DNA from: an uncultured Shewanella sp.
GTDB lineage: Bacteria; Pseudomonadota; Gammaproteobacteria; Enterobacterales; Shewanellaceae
DNA: 32,244 bases
Reading direction: 5' to 3'
NCBI RefSeq assembly: GCF_947495455.1
Contig: NZ_CANLZC010000066.1
Span: forward strand, 1 to 32,244
In this document: piece after piece, positions 25,957-32,244 of the stretch
How positions within the stretch are numbered: the stretch's first letter is position 1
Layout of the letters: each line of letters begins with the position of its first letter
The notes under the pieces: generated by a model
The model's database searches: none
Told to the model about the DNA's origin: nothing
The model's input: the letters and a program-made list of their open reading frames with translations, nothing else
Program-made: the position numbers and the translations under genes

Positions 25957-26678
25957 AGCAACGCGTATTAATCACAGGATCAAGCCGAGGAATAGGCAAA
26001 GCCATCGCGCTGAAATTAGCAAGTCAAGGCTATGATATTGCTATACACTTTCACAGTAATCATGAAGCAGCCAAGGCCACAACCACAGAACTTGAAGCCT
26101 TAGGGGCTCAAGTGACTTGTTTGCAATTTGATATCAGTGATCGAAGCGCAGCAAAACAAGCCATTGAAGCCGATATTCAATCCCATGGTGCTTACTACGG
26201 CGTTATTCTCAATGCAGGCATAGCACAAGATACGGCTTTTCCCGCCATGACTGAAAATGAATGGGATAGTGTGATCCACACTAACTTAGATGGTTTTTAT
26301 AATGTGATCCATCCTTGCACTATGCCCATGATCCAAACACGCAAAGGCGGCCGCATTATCACACTGGCATCAGTCTCAGGGATTGCTGGAAACCGAGGGC
26401 AAGTGAATTACAGCGCCTCAAAAGCCGGAATAATAGGCGCTACTAAAGCCTTGTCTTTAGAGCTGGCTAAACGAAAAATTACCGTCAATTGTATTGCACC
26501 CGGGCTTATCGAAACCGATATGGTTAGCGGCTTTTCCAATGATTTAGTTAAAGAAATTGTGCCAATGAGGCGCATGGGAAAACCTTCAGAAATTGCAGGC
26601 TTAGCACAATTCTTACTCTCAGATGATGCCGCCTACATCACCAGACAAGTCATTTCAGTGAATGGAGGCATGATTTAA
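25953..26678 (+). CDS. apeQ: ApeQ, FabG-like 3-ketoacyl-ACP reductase
   Basis: A 241-residue short-chain dehydrogenase. TGSSRGIG (8–15) binds NADPH, NAG is at 87–89, and Ser140, Tyr153 and Lys157 (YSASK) form the catalytic set with FabG spacing. It reduces the ketone made at each ApeO cycle, before dehydration by ApeI/ApeP. Full length for FabG. Overlaps apeP by ATGA and is one base from apeR. Confidence 0.93.
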   Translation: MKQRVLITGSSRGIGKAIALKLASQGYDIAIHFHSNHEAAKATTTELEALGAQVTCLQFDISDRSAAKQAIEADIQSHGAYYGVILNAGIAQDTAFPAMTENEWDSVIHTNLDGFYNVIHPCTMPMIQTRKGGRIITLASVSGIAGNRGQVNYSASKAGIIGATKALSLELAKRKITVNCIAPGLIETDMVSGFSNDLVKEIVPMRRMGKPSEIAGLAQFLLSDDAAYITRQVISVNGGMI

Positions 26679-26679
26679 A

Positions 26680-27993
26680 ATGAACACACATACTAAATCT
26701 GCCAGAGAAGAGCATGACACGCTAAGCGCCGCTCAAACCATCAAACAATCAAAGTCTTCACCCCATCGCCGCGTCGTCATAACAGGCATGGCAGGAATAT
26801 CTTCACTGGGACAAGACTGGAAAACCATTGCCAAAAATCTCAAAAAGAGACAAAACTGCATTGTTAAAATGGATGAATGGGATAAATTTGATGGCTTAAA
26901 TACTCGCTTAGCAGGGCCTATCACTGACTTTGAAGTACCCAAGCATTATTCCCGTAAAAAAATTCGATCTATGGGTCGAGTATCACTCATGGCCACCAGA
27001 GCCAGTGAACTGGCTTTAATTGATGCCGATCTATTGGACGATCCCATCATTCAATCAGGACAAATGGGCGTTGCCTATGGCTCATCAACTGGCAGTACCG
27101 ATCCTTTACTCGGTTTTAGTAAAATGCTTGATACTGGTGACATGTCAAGTGTCACTGCCACTAGCTATATCCGCATGATGGCCCATACAACTGCTGTCAA
27201 TTTGGGGGTTTATTTTGGCCTTAAAGGTCGCGTTCATACCACAAGCAGTGCCTGTACTTCGGGAAGTCAAGGCATAGGTTATGCCTATGAAGCCATAAAA
27301 TACGGTCAGCAAGATCTTATGATTGCCGGTGGCGCAGAAGAACTCTGCCCAACTGAAGCCGTTGTTTTTGACACTCTTTTTGCCACCAGCACAAAAAATG
27401 ATGCTCCTAGCACCACACCCAGTCCTTTTGATCAAGATCGCGATGGTTTAGTCATAGGTGAAGGCGCTTGTACTCTCATTTTAGAGGAACTGGAACACGC
27501 CCAAAATCGCGGCGCGAAAATTTATGCTGAACTGGTAGGCTTTGGCACGAATTCAGACGGCCAGCACGTCACTCAGCCCAATAGTGACACAATGGAAACG
27601 GCCATACGCTTAGCCATCAAAGATGCTCAGATCACGCCCAATGCCATTGGATACGTCAACGCTCACGGCACTGCCACAGAGCGAGGCGATGTTGCCGAGA
27701 CTCAGGCGACACAAGCGGTTTTTGGAGAAAAACAAGTCATTTCATCACTGAAAAGTTATACCGGTCATACGCTAGGTGCTTGCGGCGCATTAGAATCTTG
27801 GCTAAGCATTGAAATGATGAATGAAGGCTGGTTTGCGCCTACGCTTAACTTAACCCAGATCGATCCCGCTTGTGGTCGTTTAGATTACATTAAAGATGAT
27901 ATTCGCTTTATCGACACTGACTATGTCATGAGTAACAACTTTGCCTTTGGCGGCATCAATACGTCTTTAATCTTTAAAAAGTGGACGGATTAA
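26680..27993 (+). CDS. apeR: ApeR, beta-ketoacyl-ACP synthase
   Basis: A 437-residue condensing enzyme with a full triad: Cys192 (TTSSACTSG), His329 (NAHGTAT) and His363 (YTGHTLGACG). In characterised aryl polyene systems ApeR is the separate homodimeric ketosynthase, thought to make an early or side-chain condensation. The first 30 residues are a polar, Lys/Gln/Ser-rich extension not usual in FabF. GGAGG lies 11 bases before ATG, inside the apeQ 3' end. It is the last gene of the pigment operon; a 371-bp gap follows. Confidence 0.92.
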   Translation: MNTHTKSAREEHDTLSAAQTIKQSKSSPHRRVVITGMAGISSLGQDWKTIAKNLKKRQNCIVKMDEWDKFDGLNTRLAGPITDFEVPKHYSRKKIRSMGRVSLMATRASELALIDADLLDDPIIQSGQMGVAYGSSTGSTDPLLGFSKMLDTGDMSSVTATSYIRMMAHTTAVNLGVYFGLKGRVHTTSSACTSGSQGIGYAYEAIKYGQQDLMIAGGAEELCPTEAVVFDTLFATSTKNDAPSTTPSPFDQDRDGLVIGEGACTLILEELEHAQNRGAKIYAELVGFGTNSDGQHVTQPNSDTMETAIRLAIKDAQITPNAIGYVNAHGTATERGDVAETQATQAVFGEKQVISSLKSYTGHTLGACGALESWLSIEMMNEGWFAPTLNLTQIDPACGRLDYIKDDIRFIDTDYVMSNNFAFGGINTSLIFKKWTD

Positions 27994-28053
27994 CCCCTAT
28001 TTATCCCCGTGATACTTGAAGATTACCCTTTAACCTTACTTCCCCACTTTGTA

Positions 28054-28094
28054 AGAGCAAGATCATGCTTTATAAAAAAGCATGATCTTGCTCT
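28054..28094 (+). terminator. Perfect 17-bp inverted repeat; probable terminator of the pigment operon
   Basis: agagcaagatcatgctt and its exact complement flank a seven-base loop tataaaa. The stem is far longer than needed for termination and no T-run follows on the + strand (the next bases are aataat), so it may stop transcription only partly, protect the mRNA 3' end, or be a protein-binding site. It lies 60 bp after the apeR stop. Confidence 0.55.
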
Positions 28095-28156
28095 AATAAT
28101 CTCACTAAAAAACACCAACAAAGGTGAACGAACAGTTACAAAGGTGTACATTGATG

Positions 28157-28190
28157 TTAACTCTCATACGAAATGCATGATAAGAGTTAA
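28157..28190. promoter_or_regulatory. Dyad ttaactct–N18–agagttaa, possible operator
   Basis: Two 8-bp arms in perfect inverted orientation separated by 18 bases, about 175 bp before the KASIII start. Spacing suits a regulator dimer or a weak hairpin. No regulator gene is adjacent, so the call is tentative. Confidence 0.3.
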
Positions 28191-28364
28191 AATGGATCAG
28201 TTAGTTAACGGATTACTTCAATATGTACCCTAGTATTAAACAAACAGATTATTATCCTGTTTTTACTCGCATATCTTGTTTTCTAGCAACAAAACCTCCT
28301 GCACGCTGCCATTTTAAAACACAAGTACAAATATTCCATTACTCTGAATTGGGAGATAGTTAAC

Positions 28365-29537
28365 ATGATATATTCCCTCAATGATGTTTATATCACATCA
28401 ACAGGATCTTATTTACCCGGCCCCGCCATTAATAATGCACAAATGGAAGACGTTCTCGGCTTAGTCAATGGCCAGCCTAGCCAGTTTAAAGACAGTATTT
28501 TACGCTCAAACGGCATTGAACATCGCCACTATGCGCTTAATCATCAAGGTCAGCCAAGCCACTTAAATGAAGAGCTGGCTGTTAATGCCATTATCGCGGC
28601 GCTAAAAAGAGGCCAAGCTCAAAAAGAAGAGCTGCAAATGATCGCTGCAGGCACCACTATGCCTGACATACTCGCCCCAGGATTTGCCAGTATGATCCAA
28701 GGTCGACTGGGGGGCAATCCACTGGATATTTTAAGTTGTGCTGGCATATGTGGCGCTGGCGCCGCAGCAATGAAAGCAGCCAGTAACACAATAAGAATTG
28801 GCCAACATCAAAAAGTGGTTTCAGTGGCTTCTGAACGCCCTTCCAGCTTTATGCGCGGCTGTCGATTTACTCAAGAAAGTCAGTTGGCTTCGACTCGAAA
28901 AGAAGTAGAAGACGGTTTTCAGTATTTTAATGCCGACTTTCTACGTTGGATGCTATCCGATGGGGCCGGTGCTATCATAATGGAAAATACCCCCTCTAAA
29001 ATCAATCTTTCGCTACGCCTAGATTGGATGGAAACTTTCTCCTATGCCAACGAGCTTGATACTTGTATGTATCTTGGCACTAATCAGGCAAAAAATATGC
29101 AAGTCAATCATTCTTGGCTTTGGGAAGAGAGCATTGCAGCGGCCGAAACCCAAGGCAAGTTGCTCCTTCGTCAGGATGTGAGACTGCTGGCCGATAACAT
29201 AGTCCCCATTACCGTTCATGCCGCTAAGACCCTTAAGCAAAGAGGCATGCTGAATAATGAGGCCATAGATCATTATCTGCCTCATATTAGTTCTTATTTC
29301 TTTATGGATAAACTCTATAACAGTATGAAAGAGCAAGATGTTGGCATTGAGCAAGACAAGTGGTTTACCAACCTCAAACACAAAGGAAACACAGGTTCAG
29401 CCAGTATTTACATCATGCTTGATGATGCATTAAGACAAAACTTATTTAAGCCCAATGAAAAAATTCTGCTGATGATCCCCGAATCCGGCCGCTTCTCGGT
29501 AAGTTATGCTCAGCTAACAGCAATTGCACCTCAATAA
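28365..29537 (+). CDS. KASIII/DarB-like beta-ketoacyl synthase
   Basis: A 390-residue thiolase-fold enzyme of the FabH-like group. Cys125 (ILSCAGICGAG), His307 (LPHISSYFF) and Asn342 (KGNTGSAS) make the KASIII Cys-His-Asn triad, so it should condense an acyl thioester with a second acyl unit. It is longer than housekeeping FabH (about 320 residues) and resembles secondary-metabolism enzymes such as DarB, which works with DarA in dialkylresorcinol synthesis near some aryl polyene clusters. No DarA-like gene is present here. GGGAG precedes the ATG. It is followed after 15 bases by a diiron-type oxygenase gene, which suggests its product is then oxidised. Confidence 0.87.
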   Translation: MIYSLNDVYITSTGSYLPGPAINNAQMEDVLGLVNGQPSQFKDSILRSNGIEHRHYALNHQGQPSHLNEELAVNAIIAALKRGQAQKEELQMIAAGTTMPDILAPGFASMIQGRLGGNPLDILSCAGICGAGAAAMKAASNTIRIGQHQKVVSVASERPSSFMRGCRFTQESQLASTRKEVEDGFQYFNADFLRWMLSDGAGAIIMENTPSKINLSLRLDWMETFSYANELDTCMYLGTNQAKNMQVNHSWLWEESIAAAETQGKLLLRQDVRLLADNIVPITVHAAKTLKQRGMLNNEAIDHYLPHISSYFFMDKLYNSMKEQDVGIEQDKWFTNLKHKGNTGSASIYIMLDDALRQNLFKPNEKILLMIPESGRFSVSYAQLTAIAPQ

Positions 29538-29552
29538 TAAGGACATTAGACT

Positions 29553-30302
29553 ATGCTACACGAAATCAATACCCCCTATAGCGTCGAAACTATTTATGCC
29601 AGATCGCCTATTGGCGATCGCATGGCCAAGCTTAACAACCCTGTTTTTGAATGGTTAGGCTTAGCCTTAGGCGCTGTCTGGTGCGAATTTGAGGAAAAAC
29701 TAAGCACCATAGATATAGTCAAAAAAATAGAAAGTAAACACTTATCCCTCGCTGAGTACCAATCTTACTTACTGAATATGCGTCAGCAAGTGAAAGAAGG
29801 CTCACGCTGGATCTCTCGCGCCGCCAGTAGCATGGATGATAGTCATGCTTTACTGCGCAACGCCTTAATTGCCCATTCGGCAGCCGAACATAAAGATTTC
29901 ACTATGCTTGAACAAGACTATGTCAAGGTGGGTGGGGAACTCTCAAGGATCCAAACAGCTGAAAAAAATATCGGCTCTGAAGCATTACACGCCTATATTT
30001 TTGCTCAAGCTTCTCAAACTAATCCCGTTCATGCTTTTGGTGCCACCTTTATCATAGAAGGTATGGGCACAAAAAAGGCTGGATTATGGGCCCACTGCAT
30101 TAGCAAAGCCTTGTCCATGCCTATTGAAGACATCAGCTTTTTATATTATCACGGCAAAGCCGATGAAGATCATTATGAAAACCTAATGAAAATTTTAACT
30201 TCACCTTTTATTACTGAAGAAGTGGCGGTTCGCTTAGTCAAATGTGCCAAAGTCGTTGCTCGCTTGTATGCACTGCAATTAGAAGAGTTAAATCAGTATT
30301 AG
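29553..30302 (+). CDS. Haem-oxygenase-like diiron oxygenase/oxidase-family protein
   Basis: A 249-residue, all-helical protein resembling the iron-containing redox enzyme family (haem-oxygenase-like fold; relatives include CADD, UndA, BesC and SznF). Candidate metal ligands are Glu82 or Glu112, His113 (AAEHKDF), Glu169 (FIIEGMG), then His200, Asp204 and His207, giving the H-x3-D-x2-H signature of the last metal-binding helix. The spacing from His113 to Glu169 to His200 is close to that I recall for SznF. Relatives oxidatively fragment fatty acids, amino acids or nitrogen groups. Between a KASIII gene and a membrane-associated protein, a fatty-acyl or beta-keto-acid substrate is likely but inferred. 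AAGGA about nine bases before the ATG. Confidence 0.8.
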   Translation: MLHEINTPYSVETIYARSPIGDRMAKLNNPVFEWLGLALGAVWCEFEEKLSTIDIVKKIESKHLSLAEYQSYLLNMRQQVKEGSRWISRAASSMDDSHALLRNALIAHSAAEHKDFTMLEQDYVKVGGELSRIQTAEKNIGSEALHAYIFAQASQTNPVHAFGATFIIEGMGTKKAGLWAHCISKALSMPIEDISFLYYHGKADEDHYENLMKILTSPFITEEVAVRLVKCAKVVARLYALQLEELNQY

Positions 30303-30317
30303 AGAAGGAGCGCCATT

Positions 30318-31265
30318 ATGACTGTGCATAATAGACAAGATCCTCACTATTTAGATGAGTTTGTTTTAACACCTAATGTGGCAATCGATGCCGATGTGCC
30401 ACATAAACAACACAATAAACCCTCACGGAATAGACAAGACCCAAATCATTTTGACGCATTCGTTTTGGCGCCTCACATTAATATTGAAGCAGATAACCAA
30501 CACAGGCAAAATATTGATTTACAACGCCCTACTCGACGCTATCTTTATCCTTTGATCCGTTTTATATCCAAGATCCTCATTGTCATCATCATGTGTATTA
30601 AGCGAGTGTTGCCTTTTCTGGGATCCGAGTATTTATTGAATAAATTAGGCGTCTGGTTCATTAATCATATGGTCTCCCCCGAGGCGGCCTATTATTTTCT
30701 TCAGCACTTTCACACCGAGGCTAACCTCATTAATTTCCTTGCCAGAAACAGCAAGGGGGATGATGTGCATGAAGTGGACTTAAAACCCACAAGCATAGAT
30801 CAACTGGGCAATCATAATGGGGTCAATGCCATTAAATTACATGATGTTAATCTCTATAATTTAATATTAGATCTGGGTCACTCCCATAGTGCCAATGTCA
30901 GCCAACAAGTGCCATTGGATAAACTCGACTTTTCTATGCTAACCATTGACAATATTGATGTTGAGCCCAATCGAAAACGCCTGATCAATCTGGATATGGA
31001 TACCTCACTCTATATTATGGGCATTTTTATGGCGCTGTTTTTTACCGACAGAGAAATAGAGCGAGCGATCACATCATTACAGTTTGATGAAAGCATCATG
31101 GTCTCCCTCGCGAAACTCACAGGTGACGATCAATTTAAACACTGGACCCCCATGAAGTTTACTAACTGGCTGGGCTACAGCTCAGATCCCATTCGCGATC
31201 TCAGATGGCACATGATGGTGCACGATTACGCCCATGCTTATCTTAAAAAACTCAACCCCAATTGA
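30318..31265 (+). CDS. Uncharacterised membrane-associated protein, third gene of the KASIII operon (possibly DUF6999)
   Basis: A 315-residue protein that I do not recognise with certainty; the order of segments (DP..Y/H motif, basic hydrophobic helix, SPEA..FLQHFHTEAN, DLKPTSIDQL, HDVNLYNLI, LDFSMLTIDN) recalls a family I remember as DUF6999. The N-terminus contains a 33-residue tandem duplication (residues 5–26 and 38–59, each starting NRQDP). A basic stretch RPTRRYLYPLIR leads into a hydrophobic segment at about 80–98, consistent with monotopic membrane attachment. The C-terminal half is soluble and helical, ending with a His-rich HMMVHDYAHAY. AAGGAG before the ATG and a 15-base gap place it in the same operon as the KASIII and diiron genes. 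Function unknown. Confidence 0.72.
   Translation: MTVHNRQDPHYLDEFVLTPNVAIDADVPHKQHNKPSRNRQDPNHFDAFVLAPHINIEADNQHRQNIDLQRPTRRYLYPLIRFISKILIVIIMCIKRVLPFLGSEYLLNKLGVWFINHMVSPEAAYYFLQHFHTEANLINFLARNSKGDDVHEVDLKPTSIDQLGNHNGVNAIKLHDVNLYNLILDLGHSHSANVSQQVPLDKLDFSMLTIDNIDVEPNRKRLINLDMDTSLYIMGIFMALFFTDREIERAITSLQFDESIMVSLAKLTGDDQFKHWTPMKFTNWLGYSSDPIRDLRWHMMVHDYAHAYLKKLNPN
30330..30494 (+). repeat. 99-bp imperfect in-frame tandem duplication
   Basis: Bases 30330–30395 and 30429–30494 encode two copies of a 22-residue motif (NRQDPxx[L/F]D.FVL.P) with a 99-bp period. The two are clearly diverged at DNA level, so the duplication is old or under selection. Confidence 0.85.
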
Positions 31266-31579
31266 ACACCCGATCTCAACCACGATCCATTGTTGAAAGC
31301 ATATGTAGAGAGCATACACTTGAACAGGTCATATATGAGTGGGGCAAAGGTAAAAAGCGCCCCACTTATCCTTTAATCGACCCAAACATCAATCCGAGCA
31401 TCAAAGTACATAAAAACGGTGCGCTTAGCTCATAAAGCAGCATTTATCAGCATGGCTATATCGGCAACTTTTCGGTGAAAAAAGGGTTCTTCTTCAGGCT
31501 TAAAACATGGACTTTATCTAAGTGCCAAAGTCGCTGTTTTATGCGAATGCAACTAACAAGTGCAAACTACCCTTTATTC
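31266..31579. other. 314-bp intergenic strip with hairpin and fragmentary frames
   Basis: No intact gene is seen. It contains the probable terminator at 31338–31366. On the minus strand an open frame of about 37 codons ends at 31456 (KQRLWHLDKVHVLSLKK is part of it) but has no ATG, GTG or TTG start. It may be a relic of a gene or an interspersed repeat. Confidence 0.5.
31338..31366 (+). terminator. Probable terminator of the KASIII operon
   Basis: agtggggc and gccccact form an 8-bp GC-rich stem around a 13-base A-rich loop, 73 bp after the last gene. The following tatccttt is only a weak T-run. Confidence 0.55.
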
Positions 31580-32055
31580 TCATTCATTCCATTGTCTTAT
31601 CAATTCATCAAGGGCTTGAATTTCATTGCTAAGATTATTCTTAAAATCTTTTAGCCTCTTTGTTTCATCCCATAAATTTGTAATCTTCAGAGCATACAGT
31701 TTTTTTGTGGGTTTACCCAATTTGGGATTATCTTTAATACTAATATCATCTAAATAATCTTCGAGTGTCCTAACTTCTGTATTATTCTTCTTGTACCATA
31801 GCCCTAGCTTGTAACCTTTTTCTGACAAACTAGCAAACTCAGCAGCAAAAAAATCTTTAGCTTCTGAAAAGTTAGATTGATCTATAATTTTATTTTCTTT
31901 TTTAATGGCATCACTATCTGTTATGAGGTAAGCATTCCTACTGAAACTAAAGATACTTACAAGCTTTTTAAATTCATTATTCTTAGATTTCTTACCTTTT
32001 ATACAGTATAAGCTATCTAAAAGTGTTCCCCCAAACATCTGAAATTCATAATGAT
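31580..32055 (-). pseudogene. 3' remnant of an OLD-family (AAA ATPase/TOPRIM nuclease) gene
   Basis: The minus-strand frame gives about 158 residues with no start codon at a sensible place. GYHYEFQMFGGTLLDSL followed by SRNAYLITDSDAIKKEN matches the C-terminal TOPRIM half of OLD-like ATPases, in which the DSD acidic pair binds metal; the end is a Lys-rich helical tail. The N-terminal ATPase part is missing. The open frame actually continues to 32137, but from about 32056 that sequence looks like the end of an insertion sequence and also encodes a transposase in another frame, so I place the break there. An ATG at 32038 could in principle start a 152-residue fragment. Intact relatives include defence nucleases (Gabija GajA, OLD); this one is presumably inactive. 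Confidence 0.72.
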
Positions 32056-32244
32056 ACCCTTGTATTAATGGAGGTAGATTAACCTCAGATCGGTTTAACG
32101 CATTACTGTCATCGCGTTGAATTCGGCTGATGTTATATTAAGTTGTGGCTTTCTCTCTTTGAGTTGGTAAGCCACTAAACCACCTATTATATTGAGCATA
32201 AAACCATGCACACTTCGGTGTCTAGTATGCTCTATTTGTGAGAT
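32056..32244 (-). mobile_element. End of an IS982-family insertion sequence (partial, continues past the window)
   Basis: It contains the C-terminus of an IS982-type transposase reading leftwards and joins directly to the broken OLD-family gene. The left edge is placed at 32056, where accctt starts, because the host-gene similarity stops there and many insertion sequences of this type start with AC. The edge and terminal repeat cannot be confirmed since the other end is outside the window. Confidence 0.6.
32095..32244 (-). CDS. IS982-family transposase, C-terminal 49 residues (partial)
   Basis: The minus-strand frame is open from the window edge to TAA at 32097–32095. IEHTRHRSVHGF is the conserved segment near the end of DDE transposases of the IS982 family, followed by MLNIIGGLVAYQLKERKP, which is the usual final hydrophobic helix and basic turn. 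The last residues ending in MTVMR are a short tail. The start and the catalytic core are outside the window, so whether the transposase is intact is unknown. Confidence 0.78.
   Translation of the reverse strand: MSQIEHTRHRSVHGFMLNIIGGLVAYQLKERKPQLNITSAEFNAMTVMR

Larger units (their letters stand above)
27994..28364. other. 371-bp intergenic region between the pigment operon and the KASIII operon
   Basis: No credible gene is present. It holds two dyad-symmetric elements, a perfect 17-bp inverted repeat at 28054–28094 and an 8-bp dyad at 28157–28190, and must contain the promoter for the downstream three-gene operon if that operon has its own. I could not identify convincing -35/-10 boxes. The 74-residue frame at 28009–28233 runs across the hairpin and has no family character. 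Confidence 0.7.

Noticed and set aside
28009..28233. 74-residue plus-strand frame after apeR
   Set aside because: It spans the perfect inverted repeat, has no family character and no plausible ribosome site.
28365..29537. Housekeeping FabH
   Set aside because: The protein is about 70 residues longer than FabH and is not next to plsX, fabD or acpP; it sits in an operon with an oxygenase-like gene.
31456..31567. 37-codon minus-strand frame as a small gene
   Set aside because: No start codon occurs between the upstream stop and the end of the frame.
1..32244. tRNA, rRNA, riboswitch or CRISPR elements
   Set aside because: None was recognised by eye on either strand; a tRNAscan or Rfam search would be needed to exclude small RNAs in the intergenic gaps.

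Overview
The window looks like chromosome from a marine, cold-water type gammaproteobacterium, most probably Shewanella. The reasons are AT-rich but gammaproteobacterial codon use, a recG–DUF3014 gene pair next to an aryl polyene (APE) gene cluster that contains an aromatic amino acid ammonia-lyase, and protein sequences that read as Shewanella-like throughout. This assignment is from memory of family and gene-order patterns; no search was run.

Left part (1–9486). The window opens inside a CDS whose C-terminus is nine perfect copies of the tripeptide His-Asn-Met, overlapped ATGA-style by a 37-residue membrane microprotein. A copper-type multicopper oxidase follows, carrying a Met-rich insert and an unusual C-terminal beta-strand-rich extension ending in Phe. 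Then come an orphan PAAR-like (DUF4150-type) protein, a divergent Lrp/AsnC regulator and LysE/RhtB exporter pair, a long-chain acyl-CoA ligase ending in a strong terminator, a CaCA-family cation exchanger, and recG. A DUF3014 inner-membrane protein (9658–10554) sits between recG and the APE cluster.

Centre (10732–27993). This is an essentially complete APE pigment operon of 18 same-strand genes, most overlapping or separated by a few bases. It encodes a chain-length factor, a PlsC-type acyltransferase, two acyl carrier proteins, a membrane protein, an acyl/aryl-ACP ligase, a FabZ-like dehydratase, a glycosyltransferase–acyltransferase fusion, an aromatic ammonia-lyase, a hotdog thioesterase, a LolA-like carrier, an MMPL exporter, an FAD enzyme with flavin-halogenase motifs, a DUF3261 lipoprotein, a ketosynthase, a second dehydratase, a ketoreductase and a last ketosynthase. 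The expected scheme is as follows: the lyase makes an aryl-acrylate starter, ApeH loads it on ApeE/F, ApeO/ApeC with ApeQ and ApeI/ApeP extend it as a conjugated polyene, and ApeD/J/K/L/M/N attach it to lipid and carry it to the outer membrane. No ApeB-like methyltransferase is present. The FAD enzyme may tailor, possibly halogenate, the aryl head.

Right part (27994–31265). After a 371-bp gap with a perfect 17-bp inverted repeat there is a compact three-gene operon: a KASIII/DarB-like ketosynthase with an intact Cys-His-Asn triad, a haem-oxygenase-fold diiron-type enzyme with an H-x3-D-x2-H signature, and an uncharacterised membrane-associated protein whose N-terminus is duplicated. It has no DarA partner, and I regard it as the best candidate here for an undescribed pathway.

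Far right (31266–32244). A gene-poor strip is followed by the 3' remnant of an OLD/TOPRIM-type AAA ATPase gene. It is cut by what looks like the end of an IS982-family insertion sequence running out of the window.
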